A stretch of 64,000 bases of DNA from Tupaia tana (GCA_026018925.1 JAKSZU010000135.1:124001-188000), one strand, 5' to 3'; positions 44,480 to 56,736 are shown, numbered from the stretch's first letter. Numbers and translations: made by a program. Notes: generated from the letters alone by a model not told the origin.

Positions 44480-45027
44480 CTTTTTTTTTCTTTTTAAGAG
44501 AGATTTTTGCTATAGAGTGCATGCACTTGTTGGAGAGGCTGAAAATGAGAAATTACCCCTGAGGGGGATGGCTACACTGCAATCCCTTCTCCTCCATTTT
44601 CTTGGGATTTTGGCCACGTGTGCACGCACACCCAGCATGAGCTTTTTGGGGTTTTATTTTGTTTTAATTTAATTTTTTTTTTTTGGAGAGGTTTTTGCTA
44701 TAGGGCGTGTGCACTCGCCAGACAGGGAGAGACAGAGAGACAGAAAGTGAGAAATCACCCCCCCGGGGGGGATGGCCACGCTGCTATCCCTTCTCCTCCA
44801 TTCTCCTCTTGGGATCTTGGGCACGCACGCACACGCACCCGACATGAGTTTTAAGCCACTGATCCAGGATGCGAACCGCGGTCAACTACATGAGAATCCA
44901 GCGACATAGCCATTACACTAATTGCTGGTCCCCCCAGCATGAGTTTTAAGCTACCAGGTCTGGGACTTGAACCACTGTCAACTAAGTGAGAGTTCAGAGA
45001 CATAACCATTACACCACCTGTGGGTCC
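44480..45027 (-). mobile_element. SINE-B split by a SINE-A
   Basis: Tail and centre at 44480-44646, head at about 44950-45027 (aaccattacaccacctgtggg). The halves rejoin on removing the 44650-44933 insert. Confidence 0.88.
44650..44933 (-). mobile_element. SINE-A inside SINE-B
   Basis: Full length. The TSD cccagcatgagntttt is copied from the host SINE (about 44631-44646 and 44934-44949). Confidence 0.92.
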
Positions 45028-46619
45028 TATTTTTGTCCATATTCTAAATCCACATCTTATCTTAATGGGAGACTAAACCTTTATAGATAATCATTGAAGC
45101 TGGACAGTATTTAATTTAAGACAATGAACTATGCAAGACATACCAGCCCACGAAGAAAAAGGTAAAGACTATAGAAAACCAGTAAGATGTACACACTTCG
45201 AACTAGTAATAAAACTATTCCAAAGTGGAAAAAAATCATCCTCGATTATAAAATATCCTTAAAGAAAATTTCATAAGTGCATAAAAATTTAAATTAGGCC
45301 AAGAAGCACACAGAAAATAGAGTCCTCTGCAGCTCCAGGATGGGCAAGTTTAGTTACTACACTTGAGCTGAGGAACCCTGGTCCCCACAACATGGCTCCA
45401 ATTTCAGTTACCAGGATCCATTAGCCATGTATAATTGTGTAATTATTCCTCAGTGCATGTGCCCCAGCAAAATGTGTAGTCTCCCTGTTTTGTGGTAAGC
45501 CCACAAGATGTTTTACAAAAATAGGTCATTGAAAGTGAGAATTGGCTAGGAAAGATTGAAATACAGCAAAAAAAAAAAAAATGGTAAGTGATAACACTGG
45601 AAGTAAATTGATCACAAACACAACTATAGAAGAAAGCACAGTGGAAATGTTGACACTGCTGTTTGCATGTTGGGAAGGCCAGGTTACCCTCATAAATGAG
45701 GAAAGCGATTGAGACTAAAAGGATGAAGATGTTCCAGAGGAAGTGGCATCAACCACCTCCCATTGAAGAAATGCTGAGATATTTCACAACCTCGAAAGTA
45801 TCGAGGATAAGTTGAGAGCTGACCCAAGTATAGACAGGAGGATGACAGTGAGAGTAGGCCTGTGGCTCTCTTGTTTCTCTCTGAAGCTAACACTAAAAGG
45901 CTAAGAGATCCTCAAAGTTCTCTTCTCTTTCTGATTCAAACTTTCCACTCCTGACTATTTTCCATAACAATGATCACCTTTTCTATACCATTTTCATCTT
46001 CACCAGGGTGTTTGTCTCCCCCAGCTAAAATAAGATTATTTTCCTGAAAGTCTATCTCCCTCAATGCAGGCTAAATCTTAGATTTCCACTTGAGTAGGCC
46101 TGTTGCTGATGAAGCAATGATGACCTTTACATTTGCTTGGACCATGCGGAATTGTAGGCTCACCATTTCTCTCAGTTTATCTCCATCTAATCAGTATCTT
46201 TCATGACCCCGACCCCCTGGTTGGTCATGTATACCACACTCAGGCTCTTACTATACCCAGGCCCCAGATAGACCTCATCAATACTGCTGCCAAAGTGGTA
46301 CACACACACTTGGCATATCATCTTTATATCCACAAAAGAATAAGTAATCAAGAATGGGAAAAATAGCTGTTTTTACAGAAAATACCAGATAGAGAAAATA
46401 AACAACTTTTAGGTCAAATAATCCTTTTAGTGTTATTTGGTAAAGCCATTATTTCCTATGTAAATAAGACTTTCGTGAGACTTTTCAACATGCTCTCTAT
46501 GAATGTGGATATTTACCTGAGAAAAGGATTTGTTTTTGTTTTTATTAGCCAGGAAATGGGAAAGATCTCATGAATGAGACGGTCTGCACTTATAATTTAG
46601 TTTAATTGGAATAGTGATG
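45028..46619. other. Unassigned sequence
   Basis: About 1.6 kb with only a short A13 run near 45570; no gene or repeat family recognised. Confidence 0.4.
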
Positions 46620-46745
46620 GGTCAGTTCTTCACTCCCAGCTTACAAGTCAGCAGGCTCTGGGTTTCCACATGGCCAACTGTGGTTTGAGTCCTAGACCCA
46701 GTGACTTGAAAACCACAGCCAATAAATGGATAGATAAATAAATAA
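46620..46745 (+). mobile_element. SINE-B, head portion
   Basis: tttccacatggccaactgtgg and agtcctagacccagtgac, then an (aaat)n tail; internally deleted. Confidence 0.65.
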
Positions 46746-47520
46746 CTGTTTTTTAAATAAAAGAAGTTCTGTTTTTGAAACTTTATGGAACCACGTGGAG
46801 CTTACTGCTTTGTCATTCTACTTAGTGCGACAAAGCGTAACCTGCTTCCAACTTCTCTTTCTTTTATTTCTGGTCAAGCACTGATTTCTTGGGAGTTCCT
46901 GTCTCTACTTGCTAGTGATGAGGAGAAGATGGCAATGAACTCTATCTGGTAGTCTGCGGCTAATCTGAAGAAGCACCGACAAGTGTGGCCCTGAGGCTGG
47001 CACCAGAATCAAAGACTCTTTGTGTCTCATGCCTTTGTGACTGATGACTGCCTCATCAGTCCAGTCTCCCTGGAAAAACATTTCCAGGCTCCTCACCCTG
47101 TCCTCCGAGAATCTAGTCAAATCTGAGGCACACCTTTCCTCAAGTGCCAGGTCCCCACAATAATAGAACCTTCTGTGCCATTAGCTGTGTCAGCATTATC
47201 TTTTTATCAGGGTGCGGTGAATGGTGACTTATATGGTTATCATGGTTACATGAGGGTAGACATGTCTTTTACTTTTTCATGTCCTAATACCCAGCACTGT
47301 CAGTACCTGCAACACAGAAGCTTCAAAAAAAGTTCTACTCCTTGTATGAGTTTGTATTTATTTGCTGTTTTCTAAGACTGGCCCTTGCAATTAACTTAAT
47401 GATCTTCATGACCAATGCAAGTACTGTGAGAACTTGAACCAAGTTGCACAGTGTGGGCCCATGCCAGAAACTGGTTGAATTGACTGAATCATTCCTTTTA
47501 TCATTCTGAGTTCAAGAAAT
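46746..47520. other. Unassigned sequence
   Basis: No feature recognised. Confidence 0.4.
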
Positions 47521-47606
47521 CTTCAAAAAGTTGCTGGAAAATGCATAGTATAAGAAAACTTTGCATTTTAATTACATTTTCCGTGAACTTTTTGAAGTCC
47601 CAGGAT
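47521..47606. repeat. Palindromic ~85-bp MITE-like repeat
   Basis: Left arm cttcaaaaagttgctggaaa pairs with right arm ttttccgtgaactttttgaag, so the whole unit can fold into one hairpin. Single arms recur at 5093, 51995, 58035 and 59590. A mariner-type short DNA element is likely but unproven. Confidence 0.65.
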
Positions 47607-47639
47607 TATTTTTATCTCTAAGCTGTTCCCCCTAATCTC

Positions 47640-48015
47640 TGGGATACAGACCAGTGCTGTCTCTCCTCTCCTGGCCATGCACCCACCATGGGGTGAATGG
47701 CAGGTGACCTACTGAGGCCTCGTCTGTGTTTACAGCCACTCCCCATTGCTCACATAGCCACCTGGGCTCTGCCTCCTGTCAGCTGTATTATTGGATTCTG
47801 ACTGAAGCACAAAACGTATTTAGTGTGATTGTTTGTTTCATTGTATATTGCGATGTGGTAGTGGTGGAAATAGGGGTCACAGTGGATGTGGTGTGCTGTG
47901 GTCATCTGGGAACCAACTCCCAACCCACCACCTCCCTACTCCCACCTGTGCATGAATTGTCTTCCATGAGGCTAGAACTTGTCCTGAGAAGGTTGGGGAC
48001 CACTGTCCTAAACAA
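47640..48015. mobile_element. hAT-Charlie-like DNA transposon
   Basis: cagccactccccattgctc and gctctgcctcctgtcagc match 540-600. The right end ggttggggaccactg is the hAT terminal repeat; the left end is decayed. Confidence 0.65.
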
Positions 48016-48097
48016 ACAGCATACTCACTCTCCCCCAATCCTGTCCAATCTGCTTAAAATTACTGTTTAATTTTTCTCACTTAAGATTACTAAAACG

Positions 48098-48366
48098 AGG
48101 GACCAGCAGTTGGCGTAATGGCTGTGTCGCTGGACTCCCACATAGTCGACCACGGTTCGAGTCCCGGACCCGGTGGCTTAAACTCACACCGGGCACGTGT
48201 GCGTGCGTGCCCAAGATCCCGAGAGGAGAATGGAGGAGAAGGGATTGCGGCATGGCCGTCCCCTCTGGGGGGTGATTTCTCACTTTCTATCTCTCTGTCT
48301 TTCTCTGTCTGTCTGGTGAGCGCACGTGCCCTAGAGCAAAAACTTCTCCAAAAAAAGAAACAAAAA
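48098..48366 (+). mobile_element. SINE-A, reference-quality copy
   Basis: Exact flanks agattactaaaacg (48084-48097) and agattactaaaatg (48367-48380), one mismatch in 14. The element has a tRNA-like head of ~75 bp, a non-tRNA body with the palindrome-like ccgggcacgtgtgc, agatcccgagaggagaatgg, a CT-rich stretch, gccctagagcaaaaac, and an A tail. It lacks a pol III T4 terminator before the tail. Confidence 0.95.
48111..48164 (+). promoter_or_regulatory. Internal pol III promoter (A and B boxes) of SINE-A
   Basis: A box tggcgtaatgg at 48111-48121 fits TRGYNNARNGG. B box ggttcgagtcc at 48154-48164 fits the consensus exactly. The 32-bp gap is as in tRNA genes. The parent tRNA is not resolved; the acceptor and anticodon stems no longer pair well. 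Confidence 0.8.
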
Positions 48367-48380
48367 AGATTACTAAAATG

Positions 48381-48837
48381 AAAGTGGTTGATTGAACTGT
48401 GCCACTGTTATTTTACTGTTGAAAGGGTTCACGGCTTGTTCAGCTTGCTAGTCATTGTGAATTCTGTGCAAAACTGGGATTCCTGGTGTGATAGGTCTCA
48501 CTCATCTTATAAGGTGAGCTTGTAAACATGGAGGCAAACATACTGAAGGCCACCATTAGGTACATAACTACAGGGTCTCCTCGAGAATACTGTCTTTCCA
48601 AATGTTAAAGAGATAAACCAAAATAGAAGCATGTGAACATTTCCTCTGAGAAACTACCCTTCAAGGATATAACAACAGAGACACTTGGCTGCTGTGTCCA
48701 TTTCCCTATTGCTTAGACTTCACAGTAGCCTCTGAGCTACAGCATGGGGGTTCTGTCTTTTTATTAATGGGTGAAGAGAAATATTTTAGAAATCAAATAA
48801 TAACACTGAGTTATAATTCCCTCTCTCTTTTTATTTT
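48381..48837. other. Unassigned sequence
   Basis: No feature recognised. Confidence 0.4.
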
Positions 48838-49395
48838 ATTTATTTTTTTAATGTTAGGTTTTTGTCATAGGTGCATGCACTTACCAGGGAGGAGAGACAA
48901 AAAGAGAAAAAGTGATGGGACCAGCAGTTAGCGTAATGGCTATGTCGCTGGGCTCCCATGTAGTCGACCATGGTTCGAGTCCTGGACCTGGTGGCTTAAA
49001 CTCACACCAGGCGCATGTCCATGCATGCCCAAGATGCCGAAAAGAGAATGGAGGAGAGGGGATTGCAGTGTGACCATCCCCCCCTGGGGGGGTGATTTCT
49101 CGCTTTCTGTCTCTGTCTCTCTCTGTCTTTCTGGTGAGCACATGCACCCTATAGCAAAAACCTCTCCAAAAAAAAGGAATAAAAAGAGAGAAAATGAGAA
49201 ATCATCCTCCTCCTCCTCACACCTCTGCCAGGGGAATGGCCACATCGCAATCCCTTCTCCTCCATTTTCCTCTGGGTATGCACACACATGCGCCTAGCAT
49301 GAGTTTCAAGCCGTGGGTCCAGGGCTTGAACCATGGGTTGGCCATGTGGGAGTCCAGCACCTTAATTACCATGCCACCTACTGGCCCCGTAAATC
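48838..49395 (-). mobile_element. SINE-B split by a SINE-A
   Basis: Tail at 48838-48915, remainder at about 49182-49395 (ending catgccacctactggcccc), with (cct)n expansion in the centre. Confidence 0.85.
48916..49180 (+). mobile_element. SINE-A inside SINE-B, opposite strand
   Basis: TSD aaaaagagaaaaagtga (48899-48915) against aaaaagagagaaaatga (49181-49197). Confidence 0.92.
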
Positions 49396-49826
49396 CATCT
49401 TAAAAATAATACCTATGCCATACATGGGGGGACCATTATTCATTGGTTATGGGCAAAATTTCTAGCACTTATATAAAAACCTGCAGGTGGCACTGCTTGT
49501 TGACTTTCCATCTTAGAACATTCCTTCTTTTACCTGACCAAGAAGTCTGAACCATTTCAACTTTCCATGATATCACAGATGCCCAAAACTTAGCTCCCAT
49601 ATTGCCAAGAATCAAGTTGCTATGAGTCTGGCCAATGAATTCATCAATGTAAAACTTTATACTTTGTTACTATATTCTTTCAAATTCTAAATAATTGGCA
49701 TTTCCTAGAAAAGAATGATTAGGAAGATCTGGTTCAGGTGGATTATCAGGACAAGATCCCAAAACTGCTACACAGGATGTATTTCCTGTAGCTTTTGACA
49801 AAGGTGAAGTAACTATAGGAAGCTTT
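49396..49826. other. Unassigned sequence
   Basis: No feature recognised. Confidence 0.4.
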
Positions 49827-50121
49827 TTTTTTTAATTAATTAATTAATTTATTTATTTATTTATTTTTCTGGAGAGGTTTTTGTCATAGGGCACATGCGC
49901 TCACCAGAAAGACAGAGAGAAACAGGGAGACAGAAAGTGAGAAATCACCCTCCCAGGAGGCATAGCCACGCCGCAATCCCTTCTCCTCCATTCTCCTCTT
50001 GGGATCTTGGGCACGCACGCACACACGCCCAGCGTGAGTTTAAGCTACTGGGTCTGGGACTCGAACCGCGGTCGGCTACATGGGAATCCAGTGACATAGC
50101 CATTACACCAACTGCTGGTCC
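49827..50121 (-). mobile_element. SINE-A copy with (TTAA)n(TTTA)n tail
   Basis: Simple-repeat tail at 49827-49868, body to 50121. aggaagctt/aggaggctt flanks give the TSD. Confidence 0.9.
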
Positions 50122-50639
50122 CAGGAGGCTTATTTTTCACCAGAATGTCTCACATACTTCCAGTTGGAGTTAAAGGAGACCATAGAAAGGGAAATACTAT
50201 TCAGAGAGACCTTGGCTTATAATTTCCCATAATAAATGGAAGAGCTCATCTTTTGCTACTAAAAACTTAATAAATCTCAAGGTAAGTAAGAAAAAGTGCA
50301 TACCTAGATATGACAAAACTGCAGAATACCAAAGAGAAAAACGAGTCCTTAATAAAGCCAAAAAAAGTCCAGAAACAGTAGTATGTACCCATGTCAGGCT
50401 GAGGCCACCTGCCAAAAAAAAAAAAAAAAAAAAAGATGGAAAGGAGTGAGAGGGGTGGAATGAGAGGGAGGGAAGAAAGAAAAGAAGCCAAAAAGAGAAG
50501 AAAGATTGCAAAGGAATACTGCCAAGCAGACAGCTGATTTTTCAGCAGGGATAGTGGAATAATCATTGTGTTATGACTCTCAGTGTTCAGATATTTCTAA
50601 TAAAACTATCTTTTGAAAAGAGGAGAGAAATCTTTTTAA
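50122..50639. other. Unassigned sequence with A20 at 50415-50434
   Basis: Purine-rich around 50440-50510; no gene or repeat family recognised. Confidence 0.4.
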
Positions 50640-50816
50640 AGATTTTATTTTTTAGGGCAATTTTAGGTTCACAGGAAAATTGAGCAGGAAGTATAGAGAA
50701 TTCCCACAGAGCCTTTGTCCCCACACATGAACATGTACAACATTCTTCCACTCCCAACCCAGTGTCAACATTGGGCATCAGAGTGGTACATTTGTTACAA
50801 CTGATGAACCCATGTT

Positions 50817-51081
50817 TGTTTTTGTCTTTAGAGGTTTTTTTCTATAGGGTGTGTGTGTTCTCCAGGAAGACAGAGAGAAACAGAGAAACAGAAAGCGAGA
50901 AGCCACCTGTCCCAAGGAGGATGGCGAAGCCGCAATCCTTTCTTCTTCATTCTCCACAAAGGATCTTGTACACAGACGCCCACGCACAAGGTGGGAGTTT
51001 GAGCCACTGGGCCAGGGACTCGAACCACGGTCAACTACATGGGAGTCCAGCAACATAGCCATTACACCAACTGCTGGTCCC
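50817..51081 (-). mobile_element. SINE-A copy inside old L1
   Basis: 16-bp TSD ctgatgaaccnatgtt at 50801-50816 and 51082-51097, one mismatch. Confidence 0.93.
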
Positions 51082-53104
51082 CTGATGAACCTATGTTGTC
51101 TGTTGCTATCACCCAGAGTCCATAGTTTATATTAGATTCACACTTGTACATTCTGAGGGTTTGGATAAAAGTATAATGACATGTATCTACCATCATAGTA
51201 TTATACAGAGTGATGTGTGATTTCAATGCCCTAAAAATCCTCTGTGCTTCACTCTATTCAATCCTCCCTTCCAACTAACACCTGGCAACTGCTGATCTTC
51301 TACTGTATCCATAATTTTGCCTTTTCCAGAATGTCATAGTTAGAATCATTCAGTACATAATCTTCTTAGTTTGGATTTCATTAGCAATATTATTAACTGC
51401 TCTTCCATGACTTTTCATGACTGAATAACTAATTTCTTTTTAGTGCTGAATAATATTCCATTGTCTGGATGTGTCCCAATTTATCTATTCACTTATTGAA
51501 GACATCTTGATTACTTCCAAGTTTAACCAAAAATGGATAAACTCCATCAACATTCATGTATTGGTTTTGTTTGGACATGTTTCAATTCCTTTGGATAAAT
51601 GCCAAGGAGTACAGTTGCTGAATTATATGTTAAGGGTATGCTCACTTTTGAAAGAAACTGCCAAACTGTTTTCCAAAGTGGTTGTAACATTCAGCATTCA
51701 CACTAGCAATGAGTGAGAGCTCCTGTTGCTCTACAACCTCATCAACATTTGGCGTTGTCACTGTTCTAGACTCTGACCATTCTAATAAGTAGATAATGGT
51801 ATCTCAGTGTTATAATTTGCACTTCCTGGTGATATGTGATATGGAACATCTTTTTGTATGCTTATTTGCCATCCATATATCTTCTTCAGTGGGATGACTC
51901 TAAGTTCTTTGGTACATTTTTTAATTAATTTTTTTGTTTTTTTATTTTTATGAATTTTTTGTATATTTCAGATAATAGTCATTTATCAGTAAAAGGGGTC
52001 ATGAAAAAGTTCATGGAAAATGCATGTTATGTAAAACCTATATATGGATTTCACAATTTTTTGCATGAAAATTATCTTGTACTGTAGTTCAATTTTTCAC
52101 TTTTTCTCCTTCCCTCAATTATTAATTATTTTTTGGCAAAAATTTGCTCAGTTAGTGGCTTGTCTTCTAATTTTCTTGACATTGTCTTTCTCAAAGCAGA
52201 AGTTCTTCATTATAATAGTCAAACTTATTAATAATTTCTTTCATAGATGTACCCTTGGTGTCATAGCTAAAAAGCTACCACCATGTCCAAGGTCATGTAG
52301 GTTTTCTCCAGTCTGTCTTCCAGTTTTATAGTTATTTTTTTTAACTGAGATCTATGATCCATTCTAGTTAATTTTTATGAATGGTGTAAGTTTATCTATA
52401 AATTTTTTTTCTTTTTTGGAATGTGGATGTCTGATTGTTCCCGCATTATTTGTTGAAGACTATCTTTTATCCATTGAATTGACTTCTCCCTTTCGTCAAA
52501 AAATAGTTGACTACATTTGTGTAGGTTTATTTTTGAGTTCTCTACTCTGCATTGATCCTTTGTCTATTCTTTTGGCAATGTCACACCGTTGTGATTACTG
52601 TAGCTGTATAGTAGGTCCTGAAGTTGAGTAATGCCAGTCCTCTGATTTTGTCTCTCTCTTTCAATTTCATGTTAGCTGTTCTGGATCTTTTTCTTTAGAA
52701 ACATTTTGTTAATATCCACAGAATAACTTACTAGGATTGCACTGAATCTATAGATCAAATTGGGAAAAAAATGACATTTTCACAATGTTGAGTTTTCTTA
52801 ACCATGAACATGGAATATCTTTGCACTTATTTCATTCTTTGATTTCTTTCATTGAAGTTTTGTAGTTTTTCTCAAACAGATCTCGTACACTTTGTTTAGT
52901 ATTTAATTTGGAGTAGTGCTTATGTAAATAGTATTGTGTTTTTAACTTAAATTTTACTTTCTGTTGTTGAGCTACAAGAAAGTAACTGATTTTTGTATAT
53001 CAGATTTCTATACTACAATGTTGCTATCATTATTTATTGGTTACAAGAGTTTGTTAGGATTTTTTCAGATTTTATACATTAACAGCTATCTGCAAATACA
53101 ACAT

Positions 53105-53310
53105 TTTTAAAATTTATTTTTATTTTTTTCTTTGTTCATGATAGAGCATGTGAGTATACATGTGAGAAAGAAAGTGGGAGAGAGAAAGAAAGAGGTGCAC
53201 CCTCCACAGTCTGTCTCTTCCACAGTCCCCTTCCTCTGTCCTCCGGTCTGCTGGGTCTTGGCCACTCACATGTGTGCCCAGTGTGTTTCAGGCTAATCAG
53301 TTTAGGGATC
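53105..53310 (-). mobile_element. SINE-like remnant
   Basis: catgatagagcatgtgag, a GA-rich stretch and cacatgtgtgcccagtgtg suggest the minus strand of an old SINE-B or SINE-D; the head is not clear. Confidence 0.45.
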
Positions 53311-53959
53311 CAAACAGCTGTCTTTTTCCATTAGCTAGGACTTCCAGTACGATGTTGAAAAGAAGTAGCGAGAGGGAACATCCTTGCCTTGTTCCTAAGC
53401 TTAGCAGGAAGGCTTCTATGTTTTTTAAACACACATTTTCAAAGACAAGAAGTGAAATTAGTAGCAACAGAATCTACAGCAAAGTTGTTTTTTTTTTAAG
53501 AAATTTTTTGCCCAAAATGAAAGGATTGATTAATGTTGCTTTGGCTTATGTTTTGTCTTGTTTTACCCATCTCACTGCCTTATTGAACTTGATTGTGATA
53601 GCTGAAATAGTTCCACGTAATCTTGGTTGTTTGGTATGTTCTTTTTAAAAAACGACAACAGTACTTTATTCAGGTACAATTTGCATATGATAAAATTCAC
53701 ATTTATGTATAGCTTAATGACTGTACAAACGTGTGCATATATGTAAGTATATGGTGTATATATACTTATTTATGCTAATAAAATTTAGATAAAGCAGATA
53801 GATTGATGAAATATACCTTAAGGATAAAAGTATTAATGGCTATTGTTGAGTTAAAATAATTTTGATACCCAAATCAGGGAATACTATAGATCAATATCCC
53901 TTATGAACAGATTAAAAAAAAATAAGGAAGACATTTACAAACTAGGTTGGTTTGATCAG

Positions 53960-54165
53960 TAACATGCTGCCCAAGTGATGTAGATGGGTCCATATAGAGG
54001 ACCACAGGTGAGGTCGTTGTACATACCACGCATGTGTGGCCCTGATCCTGGCTCGCTGAGGAGGTTAGGGAGAGACTGTGGGGTGGGAATGGCCCTGCCG
54101 AGATTGTTTGTCTTCATCTCTCTCTCTTTGCCTGTATTACGGTCTCATAAAATACATTTAAAAAT
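53960..54165 (+). mobile_element. SINE-like remnant (possibly SINE-D)
   Basis: tgcccaagtgatgtagatgg, a weak B-box-like stretch, catgtgtggccctgatcctgg, then a CT run and A-rich end. Assignment is tentative. Confidence 0.4.
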
Positions 54166-54174
54166 TTAAAACTA

Positions 54175-54480
54175 AATAGCACAACATATATCATGCTCAA
54201 CTTGAATTTATTTTAGGAATGCAGGTTGAATAAATGTTCTGAAGCCTATTATTCAAATGCTACCTTAACAGACTATGCAGAGAGAAACCATATAATTATT
54301 TCAATATGTAAAGCAAATGTGGAAAAAGTTATAGAGGTTTACTAGAAGTAATTATAGAATTTCAGGTTGGATTAAAGAATTAAACGTAAAAAACAAAACT
54401 GTAAAACTTTTATAAGAAAATGGAGGAAAATAAATGATTTCAGAATAGGCAAGGATTTCTTTTTCTTTTTTTAGAATTAT
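54175..54480 (+). mobile_element. L1 ORF2 fragment
   Basis: Follows L1 ORF2 nucleotide order on the plus strand: tttattttaggaatgcagg, then taaacgtaaaaaacaaaactg and agaataggcaaggatttct. No frame is open. Confidence 0.7.
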
Positions 54481-54501
54481 TTTAATTTATTTAATTTTAT
54501 C

Positions 54502-55080
54502 TGCCGGGGTCCAGCCTCGGCGGGCGTGGGTTGACTTGTCGGAGGTGGCGCAGGTGAACAGAAACAAAAATTAGATTAAGACCTCAATGCCTTTTAGCAT
54601 GTTCTCAGCCGGCCACAGCCAGAGCTAGCTCCAGGTTACCGCGCTAGCGGCTGTCAAACACACGTATTTATTGAGGGGTGTCTTACAGGAGTAGGAGGGG
54701 TGAGGGGGAAATAAAAGATTTACTCTACGAAACAGGGTATTTAAGGCACAGGAACAATAATCATAAACATGATGTCTGCCTTGTGTGATTAGGTCTAATC
54801 AATTACATTTCTCAGGATGAAGGAGTCTATTTTTCTGGTGCATTTTCTTTTTAAATCTTGATTGCCGGACAGAGCCTTTTCCAGTGAGAGGGTCTTGTAG
54901 CTCAGGAGACAACACAGGGTGTTTATTAGCAGTTTTTCATAGTTAACAGCACACAGGGGAGAAACCGCTTGTAATTAGGTGCTATCCCTTGCTTGCCTCA
55001 GACCAGATAAGAACTTTCAGCTAAGATAATTACCCTTCCTCCTGGAGCCTTCAGGTTTGTTTATCCTGTCCTGTTAGCCA
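54502..55080 (-). mobile_element. Partial ERV2-like LTR
   Basis: Starts tgccggggtccagcctcgg and matches the first ~700 bp of the LTR at 28984 in several blocks (aggtgaacagaa; cttgtagctcaggagacaac; caggtttgtttatcctgt). It lacks about 170 bp in the middle and everything beyond the equivalent of about 29715. The AATAAA complement lies at 54667-54672; the region between it and the end differs from the other copy, so this is a different subfamily. Confidence 0.72.
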
Positions 55081-55195
55081 GATCTGTCCCCTGGGGGTGG
55101 GGGTTGATTTCTCGCTTTCTGTCTCTCTGTCTCTCTCTATCTTTCTGGCAAGTGCACATGCCCTATAGCAAAAACCTCTCAAAAAAAAAAAAAAA
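55081..55195 (+). mobile_element. SINE-A, tail half only
   Basis: Begins at cccctgggggtggg and runs to gccctatagcaaaaacctctc plus A14. It is fused to the LTR with no head, so the junction is a deletion or recombination breakpoint. Confidence 0.88.
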
Positions 55196-55735
55196 GGACA
55201 TTAATACAACTAAAGCAATGTTTTCATTGACCCATCCTATTAATTCTTTGTTATGCAAAATATATATTGTTTAATATTTCACTTTGTTGTTGATATTCCT
55301 CAGCTGTAAGTTGGATCTATTTTGAAAGAATAGATGTCATAATGTGGCATCCATCCCTATGTATAAGTTGAATGAAGAAGACACATATGGCTTTATATTT
55401 ATCCTTTGAAATTTGCTCTAAGTGGTCAACTTCAGCAAGATCTAGATTGAGATTTATGTGGAGACCAATCAGAGTGATAACCTAGTGGGTCTATTAATGA
55501 TAACCTTTTTAAAATGAATACAATAAAGATAAAATGTTCAACGGCTAGAAAATAGAGATACAGGGCCTGGACAATGGCACAACAATAAAATGTGATGCTC
55601 CATGAGGCTGACCCACATAAGAAGTTTCCAGATTCCTGCTTGTAGACCTCTTTAGGTAATTGGGCACATGTGTGCTCCTAATCCAGGGCTGGCTAAAGCT
55701 GAGAGTGAATTGTGATGTTAAGAACCTGTTGGGGG
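55196..55735. other. Unassigned sequence
   Basis: 55560-55690 has weak SINE-like traits (cctggacaatggcacaac); nothing firm. Confidence 0.4.
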
Positions 55736-55990
55736 AACCAGTAGTTAGCGTAACGGCTATGTCGCTGGACTCCCACGTGGTCAATGGCAGTTCGCGTCCC
55801 AGACCCGGTGGCTTAAAAAACTGCGTGCGTGCCCAAGATCCCAAGAGGAGAATGGAGGAGAAGGGATTGCGGCGTGACCATCCCCCGTGGGGGGTGATTT
55901 CTCGCTTTCTGTCTCTATGTCTCTCTCTGTCTGTCTGGCGAGTGCACGCGCCCTATAGCGAAAAACCTCTCCAAAAAAAGAAAAAAAAAT
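55736..55990 (+). mobile_element. SINE-A copy
   Basis: accagtagttagcgtaacgg head; a ~15-bp deletion after ggtggcttaaaa; tail gccctatagcgaaaaacctc. Confidence 0.92.
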
Positions 55991-55991
55991 T

Positions 55992-56150
55992 TCATTGTGC
56001 ACATATGTACGCATGCCCAAGAATCCCAAAAGGAGAATGGAGGAGAAGGAATTGTGATGTGGCCATTCCCCTTGGGGATGATTACTCACTTTACCTCTCT
56101 GTCTCTCTCTGGCAAGTATATGCATTCTATAACAAAAACCTAAAAACAGA
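55992..56150 (+). mobile_element. SINE-B, 3' two-thirds
   Basis: From gtgcacatatgtacgcatg to ttctataacaaaaacct; the head is missing. Confidence 0.8.
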
Positions 56151-56712
56151 ACAAAACAAAAATCACACATGCAAAAAAGAAAAGCTACTAAACAGAATAT
56201 ATACATATTTATATATACGTGTGTGTGCATGTGTATATATATATATATATATATATTTCCATCATTCATATCATAAATTTTATTGAATAATATCTTAAAC
56301 AGACTCCTGAATGTTATATTCTTTCTCCCACAATTACCACAAGCAGAATTCTCAGATTTTTGCAAATAGTGATGAGCGTAATATTTAAAAAAATACATAT
56401 TTCAACTATCATTGCAAAGGAGGTTTCTTGGGCCATGTGGCACTGTCCTAGCTAATAAGATGTGAGTGAAAATTGTTGCAATGGAGTATATTTATTAATA
56501 GCCAGCATTGTTTGTCTGTTTGGGGGATTTATTATTTTTTTCTGACTGAAATGTAAATATGAGAGCTAATGCACTCACAACCATCTTGAGGGTGGAGGGT
56601 AAGGGACAGGTCCTATAGTTGTTGAAGAGCAGTTGAAGGAGGTAAACAATGACTATATCTTTCTTTTACTACCTCTTATCTTCTTTTATGTGGGATAAAA
56701 ATTAACCACAAA
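56151..56712. other. Unassigned sequence with (TA)n at 56234-56256
   Basis: Only the microsatellite is recognised. Confidence 0.45.
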
Positions 56713-56726
56713 CATTTTTAGACCAT

Positions 56727-56736
56727 TTTTTTGGAG

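Larger units (their letters stand above)
50640..53660 (-). mobile_element. Old L1 LINE (L1M-type), ORF2 and 3' UTR remnants
   Basis: Plus-strand gcaattttaggttcacagg at 50657 and cctttgtccccacacatg at 50716 are the complement of an old L1M 3' UTR. From about 51300 onward the complement of ORF2 can be followed (taatattccattgtctgg, about 51450; gttgaaaagaagtagcgag, about 53352). Insertions and decay break it, including a hairpin-repeat arm near 51995 and a SINE-like block at 53105-53310. Far more diverged than the L1 at 14222. Confidence 0.85.

Noticed and set aside
48098..48175. Functional tRNA gene in the SINE heads
   Set aside because: A and B boxes are present, but the stems do not pair into a full cloverleaf and the heads are attached to a SINE body and tail.
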